Positions 53,401-60,733 of a DNA stretch of 64,000 nt are shown here, piece after piece. Positions within the stretch are counted from its first letter, which is position 1; every line of letters starts with the position of its first letter. The DNA comes from Chitinophagales bacterium. Its GTDB lineage: Bacteria; Bacteroidota; Bacteroidia; Chitinophagales; Chitinophagaceae. A program made the translations under genes and the position numbers. The stretch spans positions 1 to 64,000 of the forward strand of contig JAFLBM010000019.1 in the NCBI GenBank assembly GCA_017303455.1, written 5' to 3'. The notes beneath the pieces were generated by a model, which saw only the letters and a list, made by a program, of their open reading frames with translations, did no database searches and was not told where the DNA came from.

Positions 53401-53834
53401 AGCATCTTGGCAATGCCCTGGCGGATCTGGCGGCGGAGGTTATCATGGTTGCCGTCAAAGAAGACGATCATTTTATTATTCACCAGCTTGGTGGTACCAC
53501 CCGTATTCTGCCAGTCAATATTCATCCCGATATTGGACTGCTGCATCTCGTCAAAATTGTTATACACCACCACGTTGGCCCGGCGCTGCAGGCCATACTC
53601 CACGAACTCTTCAATACCGGCCAGTTCATTCTCGGCTACCTGCGCCACATATTTACCCAATCCCAGCCCGTCCTGGCTGAAATAAGTATTGAAGTTTTCG
53701 GTCTGGTAATATTTCCAATTGAATTTCTGGTATTGCACCCTGTTCTTTCCAAACTCCACAGTGCTGACCTGTGCAGTGGTTTTCATAGCGGCGAAAACGA
53801 TAAGACAGGCAATCAGGCTGGATACTTTCTTCAT
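50499..53834 (-). CDS. Large exported protein with a TolB-like propeller and C-terminal outer-membrane barrel (BamA/D15-like)
   Basis: The 1111-residue protein (start MKKVSSLIACLIVF at 53834, signal peptide to TTAQ) has an N-terminal peptidase-MA-like region (residues 90-280; ALLDLPQWLIDGYIEYAAEPW), a beta-propeller region resembling TolB (about 320-560; FNIFLVDNWNKSD, TFVSDENGVNNRY) and a C-terminal barrel (residues 770 to the end). The barrel contains LGGVDNWFSPKF, LRGFSQNVSNGNNAF, RVPVFSTLFNKP and YGFGARSTLLGYFLRLDAAW. The tail pattern fits the bacterial surface antigen (D15) family. It is usual in Bacteroidota and often annotated TolB or BamA-like. Function unknown. Confidence 0.82.
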   Translation of the reverse strand: MKKVSSLIACLIVFAAMKTTAQVSTVEFGKNRVQYQKFNWKYYQTENFNTYFSQDGLGLGKYVAQVAENELAGIEEFVEYGLQRRANVVVYNNFDEMQQSNIGMNIDWQNTGGTTKLVNNKMIVFFDGNHDNLRRQIRQGIAKMLVDNILFGDDLGEFAANQALLDLPQWLIDGYIEYAAEPWSPSLDDDLRSTMLSGKYNNFYQFAFEKPNLAGHGFWKYIADKYGKSKVTYFFYLARIYRNLNNASQKVAKKKFKDLLKDFMLEVPQNYFKDLRSRRNNPKGQMSISEEIGKKDFIRFNANPVPRSFTYAVVEFKQGVYSVVLMENFVSRKVLLKFGSRTREEEKNPNYPILAWDGKGSRLAVLYSQEGKVKLFVYDVVNRIKSVKQELPMFDQVQDMKYMLDNNTLLMSAVRSGQTDVYVYKIDKQSFDQVTNDVYDDLDPSFVAFPNKTGIIFSSNRPHANAESSDDSLPSKRFNIFLVDNWNKSDFKQISQLSNLRYGNARYPSQYNMSHFTFVSDENGVNNRYAGFFRTERAGLDTLVFIGDEVLRNPPVSEVDSVLREWDKTDIDSVGFVSVTNDSAYVFPLTNYQSSLLETRTAGDNQQVSEVVKLGDVKLLYRLKVDENVLRRRNVSARPTEYVKKLMEEEKKAIGKTTNYIPVVQDSVKKQNDFFQSEFQDDKKDSATAAAGKVMDAGAEIKETVLRKAKVYEYRPPKYFTDYVVSGFNNTVLTINKFQPYAGGAGPVYLSNGNSFNGLIRMGTSDLMEDYKFTGGIRIASNLVDNDVFFNFTNQRKRLDWGITYYRQVIDYDVAKEFESYYLANLRYPLDRIRSLRASVGPRFNRISFKSLNRQLLEEPDFKTTYGQLSMEYVYDNTINPATNIWKGLRYKIFTDFFTQLKSDEVTDGKLIFNVGFDARHYLPIYRNAIWAVRAAGDFSWGDQKVIYYLGGVDNWFSPKFNNANQPDPNVTYTYQSLAVNLRGFSQNVSNGNNAFVINSEIRVPVFSTLFNKPINNAFLRNFQIVQFLDLGAAWTGSPLDIERPGVIYSQPNIPVSVQIKAGGIGPFAGGYGFGARSTLLGYFLRLDAAWELKGVFRGKPQWYFAMGFDF

Positions 53835-54005
53835 AAATCTCAATTCAGTTTCTATATATCTGGTTAATCGTTCTTTTCTTCATTCCGTTGCTTGGCAGCA
53901 GGCGATTTTTGAAAACTTTATATGGCCGGCGACAGTGCTGCTATCATCGTCCCTTGCGTCGCACACTTCAACTTTGTTGCAAAGCTCCACACGATCAATA
54001 GCCTT

Positions 54006-54013
54006 TATCTTTG
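54006..54013 (+). promoter_or_regulatory. Predicted -7 element for the MBL hydrolase gene
   Basis: TATCTTTG fits TAnnTTTG and would give a start near 54020, about 36 bases before ATG 54057. No -33 element at normal spacing. Confidence 0.4.
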
Positions 54014-54056
54014 CTGCCGGGAATTACCCGATTTTAAAATTACGGAAAAACCATCC

Positions 54057-54698
54057 ATGTTAGTTGTTAAGTCATTCACTTTTAGTCCCGTTCAGGAGAA
54101 TACCTATGTTTTGTATAACGAACAGAAGCAGTGCTGCATTATCGACCCCGGCTGTTATTTTCCGGAAGAAAGGGACGAATTAAAAACGGGTATCGGAAAG
54201 ACAGGCCTGAGCCCCGTTTTGCTGCTCAATACCCACTGCCACCTGGACCATGTTTTCGGCAATAAATTCGTTCATGACAACTGGGGGCTGCACCTGCACC
54301 TGCATGAAAAGGAGAAACCGGTGCTGGACTTTGCACCCCAGTCCGGCCAGCTATGGCAACTGCCTTTCGACAATTACGAGGGGCCATTGGTTTATTTACA
54401 AGAGGGAGAAATTATAAAAATTGGTGAGGAGGAACTGGAAGTGCTGTTCACTCCCGGTCATTCTCCGGGCAGTATCTCGTTTTACCATGCCGCCGGTGGT
54501 TATGTGATCGGGGGCGATGTATTGTTCAATGGCAGTATCGGCCGTACCGACCTGCCTGGCGGCAGTTATGCAACCCTGGTCAACAGCATCCAGACCCGGT
54601 TCTTTACCCTGCCGGATGAAACCAAAGTCTATTCAGGTCATGGCCCGGTAACAACGGTGGGTTTTGAGAAACAAAATAATCCTTTTGTAAAATTGTAG
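54057..54698 (+). CDS. MBL-fold metallo-hydrolase (glyoxalase II-like)
   Basis: The start at 54057 (MLVVKSFTFSPVQENTYVLY) is the true one; in-frame upstream codons belong to the leader. The 213-residue product has the two-zinc motif THCHLDHVFGN (HxHxDH), VLFTPGHSPGSISFY (His), GDVLFNGSIGRTD (bridging Asp) and the terminal SGHGPVTTVGFEKQNNPFVKL (His). This is the hydroxyacylglutathione hydrolase-like subfamily, with broad thioester hydrolase or glyoxalase II-type use; glutathione is not expected in Bacteroidota, so a bacillithiol-linked role is possible given bshA. Confidence 0.92.
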   Translation: MLVVKSFTFSPVQENTYVLYNEQKQCCIIDPGCYFPEERDELKTGIGKTGLSPVLLLNTHCHLDHVFGNKFVHDNWGLHLHLHEKEKPVLDFAPQSGQLWQLPFDNYEGPLVYLQEGEIIKIGEEELEVLFTPGHSPGSISFYHAAGGYVIGGDVLFNGSIGRTDLPGGSYATLVNSIQTRFFTLPDETKVYSGHGPVTTVGFEKQNNPFVKL

Positions 54699-54710
54699 TA
54701 GCGGAGTGTC

Positions 54711-54747
54711 TCCCCCTCTCCATTTATGGAGAGGGTCGGGGTGAGGT
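54711..54747 (+). repeat. G/C-rich palindromic repeat element
   Basis: CCTCTCC-ATTTAT-GGAGAGG (54715-54734) is followed by the G-rich tail GGTCGGGGTGAGG. The same arm-loop-arm-tail layout occurs inside mazG (60264) and glyS (61278). It lies between the MBL stop and the degenerate repeat of its 3' end. Confidence 0.6.
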
Positions 54748-54749
54748 AG

Positions 54750-54789
54750 TTTTGAGAAAATGAATAACCCGTTTGTGAAGTTGTATTAA
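54750..54789 (+). pseudogene. Residual 3' end of a second MBL hydrolase gene
   Basis: These 40 bases decode as F-E-K-M-N-N-P-F-V-K-L-Y followed by TAA. The end of the intact gene (54662-54698) decodes as F-E-K-Q-N-N-P-F-V-K-L followed by TAG, so the twelve codons are nearly the same with many silent changes (about 31 of 40 bases match). The fragment has no start or upstream body. It looks like the last trace of a tandem paralogue, with a palindromic repeat between the copies. Confidence 0.6.
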
Positions 54790-54792
54790 CGG

Positions 54793-54824
54793 TTGACAAA
54801 TAATCGACCGAAACGACAGTTTTG
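54793..54824 (+). promoter_or_regulatory. Predicted promoter of the AT-rich orphan gene
   Basis: TTG (54793-54795), 21 bases, CAGTTTTG (54817-54824); one mismatch from TAnnTTTG. Spacing is ideal, and the start would be near 54831, about 14 bases before the ATG. Confidence 0.45.
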
Positions 54825-54844
54825 TACTAAAATAAATCAGAACA

Positions 54845-55264
54845 ATGGTTGCGTTCGAGTATTTTAATAATCAGGTAGAACTACATTTTCATTATCTGGT
54901 AGAAGAATATGGATACAGGTTAGCTCAGAGGCAAGAGATTCATACTATTTATCAATGTGATTTTGTCAAGACGGATAACATGATTCGAATTGAATATTCA
55001 AAAAAGAATCAGTATTTATCCGTACACTTTTTTAAAAAAGTATTTGACTTTAAACCAACTACTCAAGATGGTATACATAGCACTTCTCTCGAGATTTTAA
55101 TTTATGAGAAGAAAAAAAGAAGGATATACACTCCGGAAGATTATCATGCTTATATGCCATACAATATTGGTTTTGATAAATCAATCGAAGCGTTAGCAAA
55201 AATGCTTACAGAATATGGGAGTGATGTTTTAAAAGGAAAAAAATGGCAAGGTAGTGAAGAGTAA
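54845..55264 (+). CDS. AT-rich orphan protein of unknown function
   Basis: The 139-residue protein matches no family I recognise. It has no signal peptide or membrane helix and is rich in Lys, Tyr, Phe and His, with segments VELHFHYLVEEYGYRLAQRQ, IYQCDFVKTDNMIRIEYSK and a basic KKKRRIYTPEDYHAYMPYNIG. Its base composition is visibly more AT-rich than the flanking genes and its codons differ, which suggests recent acquisition. Such short genes beside repeats often belong to defence or polymorphic toxin-immunity sets, but nothing here shows that. Confidence 0.7.
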   Translation: MVAFEYFNNQVELHFHYLVEEYGYRLAQRQEIHTIYQCDFVKTDNMIRIEYSKKNQYLSVHFFKKVFDFKPTTQDGIHSTSLEILIYEKKKRRIYTPEDYHAYMPYNIGFDKSIEALAKMLTEYGSDVLKGKKWQGSEE

Positions 55265-55287
55265 AATATCTTGTCATCTTGCAAACA

Positions 55288-56796
55288 TTATTTAATAAAC
55301 CTCCCAATCACCGGCATCTTCGCCAGTTCCTTTCTCTCAATCTTCGCTACAAAAAGAGCAAACAGGGTTAACAGTAAGGTAGCTGTTCCAAAGTTGAACC
55401 AGTGGTTATCCCAGAGATAAACCAACCCGCGGTGAAAACCATAGACCAGGATCACCAGCACTAAATAAGCGATCAGTTTTTTTCTTGCATAAGGAACCGG
55501 GTAATGTTTTTGTCCCATCGTATAACTCACGATCATCATGAACAGGTAGCAAACAAAGGTTGCGATTGCTGCACCGAGGTAATGCAGTTCGGGAATAAGA
55601 AGGATATTGAGCACAATGGTAATGGCCGCACCACCCAAGGTGATAAAGGCACCGGTCATATTCTTATGCGTCAGCTTGTACCAGATACTGAGATTATAAT
55701 AAATACCAAGGAAGACATTGCCTAAGGCCAGCAAGGGAACTATGCTCAGTCCTTCCACCCACTTGGGTTTATCAATTGCTTCAAAGAACCAGGCAAACAC
55801 ATCAATATACAGGCTGATGAAAAGGAACATAAAGCAGCAGGCGATCACAAAGAACTTCATGATCCGGGCATAGGTCTTCGGCGCATTCTCTTCCTTACTC
55901 TGGCTGAAGAAGAAAGGCTCGGCGGCCATCCGGAAAGCCTGTATCATAATGGTGATCAGAACAGCCAGCCGGTAGATATTACCAAAAATTCCCAGCTCAT
56001 GTTTCGCCTGTTCTTCGGGCAGGTCCACCACATGCTGGTAGATCAGCCGGCTCAGCATATCATTCACCATCCCGCCCATACCCACAATGATCAGCGGGTA
56101 GGCATAGTGCATCACTTTTTTCCAGAGAACAGGATCGAAGCGGAAACGGATCTGCATAAACTCTTTGCGGAGTAATATAAATGTGAGGATGCTCCCGGCC
56201 AGGTTACCGATCAGGTAATAACCGATGCCGATCTTATCGTTGTAAAAGGTTCCCAGGAAACTATCCGGGTGTTTGGCCACATAGCCGGGTATGATGCCGA
56301 GAAATAAAATAACAACCGTAATATTGACCAATACTCCGGCAAGGGTTGCAAACGCATAACGTTTGGGTCGGTTCTCCTGCCGCAGCCTTGCAAAAGCCAG
56401 GGTACTGATGGCATCAAAGAAAATGATAGCCGCCATCCAGGTTATATATTCAGGATGTTTATCCAGGTTGGCCCAATAGGCAATATTGTCCTTGAACAAC
56501 AGCAACAAGCCGGTAAAGAAAATGGTGGAACCGATCAGCGAAAGGGATAAAGTGCTGTACAGGCGTTGCTGCTCCATGTCCCGGGAAAAACGGAAATAAG
56601 CGGTTTCCAGTCCGTACGTGAATAATACATTCAGGAAAGGGATGATGGCATAGATCTGTGTCAGGTCAGCCGTTTTGGAAGGTTGTGCAAAGATCAGTGG
56701 CAGGGTCAGGTTCATGATATAGCCAAGAAAACGCCGGGCGATGGTGGGTACACCATACCACATTGTTTGCCCCGCCAGTTTTTTGATACCACTCAA
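55288..56796 (-). CDS. Wzx-type polysaccharide flippase (MATE/MVF superfamily)
   Basis: The 502-residue product, starting at TTG 56796 (MSGIKKLAGQTMWYGVPTI), has about twelve to fourteen membrane helices and the typical N-terminal GYIMNLTLPLIFAQPSKTADLTQIYAIIPFL block. The mid-region AYPLIIVGMGGMVNDMLSRLIYQ and the C-terminal half fit oligosaccharide flippases. It would move lipid-linked sugars across the inner membrane. No glycosyltransferase neighbours help identify its substrate. Confidence 0.88.
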   Translation of the reverse strand: MSGIKKLAGQTMWYGVPTIARRFLGYIMNLTLPLIFAQPSKTADLTQIYAIIPFLNVLFTYGLETAYFRFSRDMEQQRLYSTLSLSLIGSTIFFTGLLLLFKDNIAYWANLDKHPEYITWMAAIIFFDAISTLAFARLRQENRPKRYAFATLAGVLVNITVVILFLGIIPGYVAKHPDSFLGTFYNDKIGIGYYLIGNLAGSILTFILLRKEFMQIRFRFDPVLWKKVMHYAYPLIIVGMGGMVNDMLSRLIYQHVVDLPEEQAKHELGIFGNIYRLAVLITIMIQAFRMAAEPFFFSQSKEENAPKTYARIMKFFVIACCFMFLFISLYIDVFAWFFEAIDKPKWVEGLSIVPLLALGNVFLGIYYNLSIWYKLTHKNMTGAFITLGGAAITIVLNILLIPELHYLGAAIATFVCYLFMMIVSYTMGQKHYPVPYARKKLIAYLVLVILVYGFHRGLVYLWDNHWFNFGTATLLLTLFALFVAKIERKELAKMPVIGRFIK

Positions 56797-56868
56797 CCGA
56801 TGAAAATTTATTCAGCAAATGTAATTGTTGGGCACCCAAAAAACGAATTGCCTGTTTTCTTTAACGTG

Positions 56869-56901
56869 TTTGCAACGCATTTTGTCTTTGGGCTATCTTT
56901 G
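56869..56901 (+). promoter_or_regulatory. Predicted promoter of the coiled-coil protein gene
   Basis: TTTG (56869-56872), 21 bases, TATCTTTG (56894-56901), a perfect match. The start near 56908 gives a leader of about ten bases before ATG 56919. Confidence 0.65.
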
Positions 56902-56918
56902 TTGCAAATTTTATTGCT

Positions 56919-57581
56919 ATGATCAGAAATTCATTTTTAATAATTGGAGCCTTGTTACTGGCAGCACCCGTTTTCTCCCAGGCCTATGAAGCCAAAGCGG
57001 AATACAGCAAGAAAAAGCAGGATGCTTTTGCCATCGACTATGCGTATTCACCCGAGGCGGTGGAGAATGCGATAATCCAGCGAATGGAGAAACTGGGCTA
57101 CAAGGCGAAGGAAGAAAAAGGCATCTTCAATAAGGACAAAGGATTTTTAGTGTTTAAGAATGCGTTTATCACGGATATCAGCAGCAATAGCATGGATTAT
57201 ATGATCAAAGTGGAAAGAAAAAGCCGCAAAGAAAAAGACGAAGCGGTGATATATATGATCATCATGAAAGATGGCAGTAATGCAAAGGCGGGTTTTGAAG
57301 CGTATGATGTGGAAAGGGCCAAATCATTTTTGAATAACCTGTTGCCCGATGTGGAAGCGGCTAACCTTGAGTTACAGATCAAAGCCCAGGAGGAAGTGGT
57401 AACGAAAGCGGAAAAAAAATTGCGCAACCTGCAGGATGATAAAAAGAATATGGAAGAAAAGATCAGGAAACTGCAGGATGATATCAAGACCAATGAAAGA
57501 GACCAGGAAGCCACCCAGGCGGATATTACCAACCAGAAAGTGAACCTGGAAAACCTGAAAGGGAAAAGAGTAAAAATGTAA
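56919..57581 (+). CDS. Exported coiled-coil protein of unknown function
   Basis: The 220-residue protein has a signal peptide (MIRNSFLIIGALLLAAPVFSQ), a short globular part (about residues 25-140) and a long coiled coil (about 150-220) of Lys/Glu/Asp/Asn heptads, such as LRNLQDDKKNMEEKIRKLQD and DIKTNERDQEATQADI. It is probably periplasmic. Similar proteins occur in Bacteroidota but have no assigned function. It is a single gene with a clear promoter. Confidence 0.78.
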   Translation: MIRNSFLIIGALLLAAPVFSQAYEAKAEYSKKKQDAFAIDYAYSPEAVENAIIQRMEKLGYKAKEEKGIFNKDKGFLVFKNAFITDISSNSMDYMIKVERKSRKEKDEAVIYMIIMKDGSNAKAGFEAYDVERAKSFLNNLLPDVEAANLELQIKAQEEVVTKAEKKLRNLQDDKKNMEEKIRKLQDDIKTNERDQEATQADITNQKVNLENLKGKRVKM

Positions 57582-57582
57582 A

Positions 57583-58626
57583 TTATTGCGGTGCTGCCCA
57601 GCGGGTATCATGCAAAATACTAGAGTCTGTCAGCGTACGCAGAAACAAAGCCAGGTCAATAGCCTGGCTGTTTGTTATAGTGAGGCCCCCAGCCACTAAG
57701 GGATCGGTGGTACTGCTCAGCTGCACACCGGTACGGTAATGATTGATACACTGTGCTAAGGTGGCAAATCGTCCGTCATGCATATAATTCGATGAAATGT
57801 ACACGTTGCGGAGCGTAGGTACTTTGAATTTTAATGAATCGGACGACTGGCCGGTGATCCGTATCCTTCCATAATCTTTTAAGAAAGGATCAACCGGCAG
57901 ACCAATATTCCGGTAACTGTAATCGGTGAACAATGGTTCCGGGTGACAACCGGCACAACTGGTCCTGAATAACTGGTAGCCATTTTCTTCCTGCGCTGAA
58001 AAACTCACTTCTCCTCGTTTGTATTTATCATATTTTGAATTGGCAACAGTAATATAACCGGTAAACTGTGCCAGTGCTTTTTGAATATGAATGGGTAATA
58101 TCTCATCCGTGTAAAATACTTTCTTAAACATTACCCGGTAATAATTATCGTCTTTGATCTTACGAATTACCCTGTTAAAGGTTTCACCCATTTCCAGACT
58201 GCCCGTGATGGGATGCACGGATTCTTCCACTAAAGAATTGAACTCACCATCCCAGTGAAAACTTTTGTTCCAGGCAAGATTAAGCAAGGGTGGTGCATTG
58301 CGTAAGGTATGTGATTCAAAAACACCGTGACTGCGGTCATGTTCATAAGTGCCGAAAGAACCTACCTGCTGGTGACAGGAGGCGCAGGGGTGCAGGTTAT
58401 CTGCCGAGAGACGCACATCATAAAATAATTTGCGGCCCAGTTCAAATCCTTCCTGCGTTAAAGGATTGTCGGCATATTGATAAACCGGTGCAGGAAATCC
58501 GGCCGGAATAACTTGTTGTAAAGGTGTCGGGTTATTAAGACCGGGCTTATTACAGGAGCCTGCGATATAAGCCATAAAAAAGATGACGGGCAAAAGAAGG
58601 GATATCGTCAGCAGGCTTTTTCGCAC
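57583..58626 (-). CDS. Di-heme cytochrome c peroxidase/MauG-family lipoprotein
   Basis: The 347-residue product has a lipoprotein signal (MRKSLLTISLLLPVIFFMAY, cysteine in AGSC at about residue 25) and two c-heme sites: CASCHQQVG near residue 80 and CAGCHPEPLFTD near residue 225. The layout with MHDGRFATLAQC in the C-terminal half fits the CcpA/MauG superfamily, which reduces H2O2 or oxidises proteins in the periplasm. It ends 1 bp from the convergent coiled-coil gene. Confidence 0.92.
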   Translation of the reverse strand: MRKSLLTISLLLPVIFFMAYIAGSCNKPGLNNPTPLQQVIPAGFPAPVYQYADNPLTQEGFELGRKLFYDVRLSADNLHPCASCHQQVGSFGTYEHDRSHGVFESHTLRNAPPLLNLAWNKSFHWDGEFNSLVEESVHPITGSLEMGETFNRVIRKIKDDNYYRVMFKKVFYTDEILPIHIQKALAQFTGYITVANSKYDKYKRGEVSFSAQEENGYQLFRTSCAGCHPEPLFTDYSYRNIGLPVDPFLKDYGRIRITGQSSDSLKFKVPTLRNVYISSNYMHDGRFATLAQCINHYRTGVQLSSTTDPLVAGGLTITNSQAIDLALFLRTLTDSSILHDTRWAAPQ

Positions 58627-58703
58627 AGGGTGAAATTGAACAGCTAATTTACAAATTGTTTCCCACGAAGACTAAAGACATTCTTCCTGTTCCTTTGTGG
58701 GCA

Positions 58704-59108
58704 CTAATAACTATTCCTGCTGAAGCTTTGACGACCGGCTTTGATCTCGCTTTTTCGTTTCTTGGACTCCAGCCTTCTTTCTTTGGAAGCTTTGCTGGCC
58801 TTTGTGGCGATCCGGGCTTTTTTCTTTTCCAGTGCTTTTTGCACCAGCTCGTTTATTTTCTCTACTGCTTCTTCTTTGTTGGCTAACTGGGTGCGGTGAG
58901 TTTGTGCTTTCACCTGCAAATAACCTTCTGTATTGATGCGATTCGATAGCTTCTCTTTGATGGTTTGTTTTTGTTCGGCAGACAGGATAGCAGAGGAATC
59001 AATATGAACGGCAGCAATAACAGCCGTTTCTACTTTATTAACGTTCTGCCCGCCTTTGCCGCCACTGCGGGTGGTCTGGAAATGTATTTCAGCAAGAAGA
59101 TTGATCAT
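58704..59108 (-). CDS. arfB: ArfB-type peptide-chain release factor/peptidyl-tRNA hydrolase
   Basis: ATG 59108 (MINLLAEIHFQTTRSGG) is favoured by the conserved N-terminus of the family; ATG 59126 would add six codons. The 134-residue product contains SGGKGGQNVNKVETAV, with the catalytic GGQ that releases peptides from stalled ribosomes, and a basic C-terminal tail (RRLESKKRKSEIKAGRQ) that enters the empty mRNA channel. ArfB rescues non-stop ribosomes. It is transcribed divergently from dtd, with overlapping promoters. Confidence 0.93.
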   Translation of the reverse strand: MINLLAEIHFQTTRSGGKGGQNVNKVETAVIAAVHIDSSAILSAEQKQTIKEKLSNRINTEGYLQVKAQTHRTQLANKEEAVEKINELVQKALEKKKARIATKASKASKERRLESKKRKSEIKAGRQSFSRNSY

Positions 59109-59127
59109 TTGGGTGCAGGGGTTCATT

Positions 59128-59176
59128 TACATTTGTGCAACAATCAAAGGTACAAATTATGAGGGCGGTTATTCAA
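59128..59176. promoter_or_regulatory. Overlapping back-to-back promoters of arfB and dtd
   Basis: On the plus strand TACATTTG (59128-59135) serves dtd. On the minus strand TACCTTTG (59152-59145) with GTTG 21 bases further (59177-59174) serves arfB. The predicted starts, near 59142 (plus) and 59138 (minus), almost coincide, so RNA polymerase could use only one promoter at a time. Confidence 0.5.
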
Positions 59177-59611
59177 CGGGTATCGAAAGCTAGTGTAACA
59201 ATTGATGGGAGTATGTATGGACAGATCGGAACCGGGTTATTAGTATTGCTTGGTATTGAAGACGCTGATACACCAGAAGATATCGAATGGCTTAGCAGTA
59301 AGGTCGTCAACCTCCGCATTTTTGATGATGCAGCCGGGGTGATGAATGAATCAGTAAAAGATAAAAACGGGGACATATTACTGGTGAGCCAGTTTACCTT
59401 ACATGCTTCCACGAAAAAAGGCAACCGGCCATCTTATATTAAAGCCAGCAAGCCTGACATAGCTATTCCCCTGTATGAAAAAATGATACAGCAATTAACT
59501 AATGACCTGGGCAGGGAAATCAAAACAGGTTCTTTCGGGGCTGATATGAAAGTGGAATTATTGAATGACGGGCCAGTAACGATCATCATTGATACAAAAA
59601 ATAAGGAATAG
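59159..59611 (+). CDS. dtd: D-aminoacyl-tRNA deacylase
   Basis: ATG 59159 starts MRAVIQRVSKASVTIDG, the conserved N-terminus of Dtd, so 59159 is preferred over the upstream 59135. The 150-residue enzyme has the LVSQFTLHASTKKGNRPSY segment with the SQFTL active-site motif and the NDGPVTIIIDTK C-terminus with the GP-type cis-Pro motif. It hydrolyses D-amino acids from tRNA in the cytoplasm, a proofreading role. Confidence 0.96.
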   Translation: MRAVIQRVSKASVTIDGSMYGQIGTGLLVLLGIEDADTPEDIEWLSSKVVNLRIFDDAAGVMNESVKDKNGDILLVSQFTLHASTKKGNRPSYIKASKPDIAIPLYEKMIQQLTNDLGREIKTGSFGADMKVELLNDGPVTIIIDTKNKE

Positions 59612-59657
59612 CTAAGAGGTGAAGCAGAAAGAGGGCTATCTTCCTGGAACTCTTAGC

Positions 59658-59987
59658 CTACCGGACACCCACTTTCTCCGTAAACGGCTTCATGCCGTCA
59701 TACTGGATCATGATAAAACAGATATTCTCTTTGGCCGGGACATTAAAATTAAACGTACTGGCCTTCACCTCCCGTTGCTCCACGATACGGTGACCGCTGG
59801 CGGTCCACACCATAATATTCTTAATGAGTTTAGTGCTTTTTACCGTTACCTGTTTGCCGGAAGTGAGAATGCGGTAAGGTTTGATTGTTTGCTTAAACGA
59901 ATCATTGTCTGGCTGGGCCAGTGAGGTTAACACAAGTAAAAGACAGGTGACGATCACCATGAATCGCCGGGTAGCTGGACACATCAT
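59658..59987 (-). CDS. Small exported protein resembling a stand-alone T9SS-type domain
   Basis: A 109-residue product with a signal peptide (n-region basic: TRRF; hydrophobic MVIVTCLLLVLTSLAQ), then a single beta-rich domain: NIMVWTASGHRIVEQREV followed by NFNVPAKENICFIMIQYDGM. This resembles the strand pattern of C-terminal sorting domains (usual text: VYDLSGRLV... FNIPIP.KGIYFV.I). No other domain precedes it, so cargo function is unclear. It may be a fragment of a larger secreted protein or a small surface adaptor. Confidence 0.6.
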   Translation of the reverse strand: MMCPATRRFMVIVTCLLLVLTSLAQPDNDSFKQTIKPYRILTSGKQVTVKSTKLIKNIMVWTASGHRIVEQREVKASTFNFNVPAKENICFIMIQYDGMKPFTEKVGVR

Positions 59988-60095
59988 AGAATAGAAATTT
60001 GATTTTTCGCTTTCAGAGGGCAGGAGGGTTCGGATCGGGAGGTTCTAAACGGCAAGAATCATGCTATATTGCAGCAGCACTTTAAAAATTTTGTT

Positions 60096-60443
60096 ATGAC
60101 TATTCAGGAAGCGCAGCAACAGGTGGATGGCTGGATCAAAACCGTGGGTGTCCGTTACTTCAGCGAACTCACCAATATGACCATCTTAACAGAAGAAGTG
60201 GGAGAATTAGCAAGACATATGGCGAGGATGTACGGAGATCAGTCATACAAACCGGGCGAGAAGTCCCTTCCTGCGGAGGGGGTTGGGGGAGGCCCCTTGG
60301 CCGATGAAATGGCCGATGTGCTCTGGGTGCTGATCTGCCTGGCCAACCAAACAGGCGTTAACCTGACGGAAGCATTGGAAAAGAATTTTGAAAAGAAGAA
60401 TATACGGGATGCGGAGCGGCATAAGAATAATGAGAAATTGTGA
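60096..60443 (+). CDS. MazG-like nucleotide pyrophosphohydrolase
   Basis: ATG 60096 (MTIQEAQQQVDGWIKTVG) is preferred to 60069. The 115-residue protein has the all-alpha MazG fold, with EEVGELARHMARMYG (ExxE metal motif) and DEMADVLWVLICLANQ (ExxD metal motif). Between them is EKSLPAEGVGGGPLA, encoded by a G/C-rich repeat and unlike the family. Such enzymes hydrolyse non-canonical nucleoside triphosphates. It overlaps the next gene by one base. Confidence 0.9.
   Translation: MTIQEAQQQVDGWIKTVGVRYFSELTNMTILTEEVGELARHMARMYGDQSYKPGEKSLPAEGVGGGPLADEMADVLWVLICLANQTGVNLTEALEKNFEKKNIRDAERHKNNEKL
60264..60296 (+). repeat. G/C-rich palindromic repeat in frame in mazG
   Basis: TCCCTTCCTGCGGAGGGGG followed by TTGGGGGAGGCCCC; it matches the arm-loop-arm-tail layout of the unit at 54711, keeps the reading frame and codes for about ten Gly/Pro-rich residues. 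Confidence 0.55.
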
Positions 60444-60688
60444 TGAAAATAAATAAAGTTTTTTTTGTCAAATCACTGATATTACTGGTTTACCTGTTGC
60501 CTTTTGTTATTGCTTATCTAAAAGGAGAGAGGGTATTATTCCAGAAAATTTATTACGCAGGGATTATTGTTTCCGCTTTATCGTTTATCAGCTTCAAAGA
60601 TGAATTACTGAATAATTGGCTATTTGCGATATCGCTGCTTCTATTCCTGCTGAACCTGATTCCGGTTTTCATGTATTTATTCTCGTAA
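60443..60688 (+). CDS. Small membrane protein, function unknown
   Basis: The ATG at 60443 overlaps the mazG stop by one base, giving an 81-residue protein with three hydrophobic helices: residues 9-27, 36-50 and 59-80. It has no recognisable family. It is probably co-transcribed with mazG. Confidence 0.6.
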   Translation: MKINKVFFVKSLILLVYLLPFVIAYLKGERVLFQKIYYAGIIVSALSFISFKDELLNNWLFAISLLLFLLNLIPVFMYLFS

Positions 60689-60695
60689 AAGCAGG

Positions 60696-60727
60696 TTTAC
60701 GTAAATCCCCAATCTGCCTTACTTTTG
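60696..60727 (+). promoter_or_regulatory. Predicted promoter of glyS, next to the start codon
   Basis: TTTA (60696-60699, one mismatch), 20 bases, TACTTTTG (60720-60727). The element ends six bases before ATG 60734, so the glyS mRNA may be leaderless. Confidence 0.5.
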
Positions 60728-60733
60728 CCGCCT

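Noticed and set aside
59611..59658. Hairpin GCTAAGAG/CTCTTAGC after dtd
   Set aside because: The 8-bp stem encloses a loop of about 31 bases and has no T-run, so it is not a convincing terminator.
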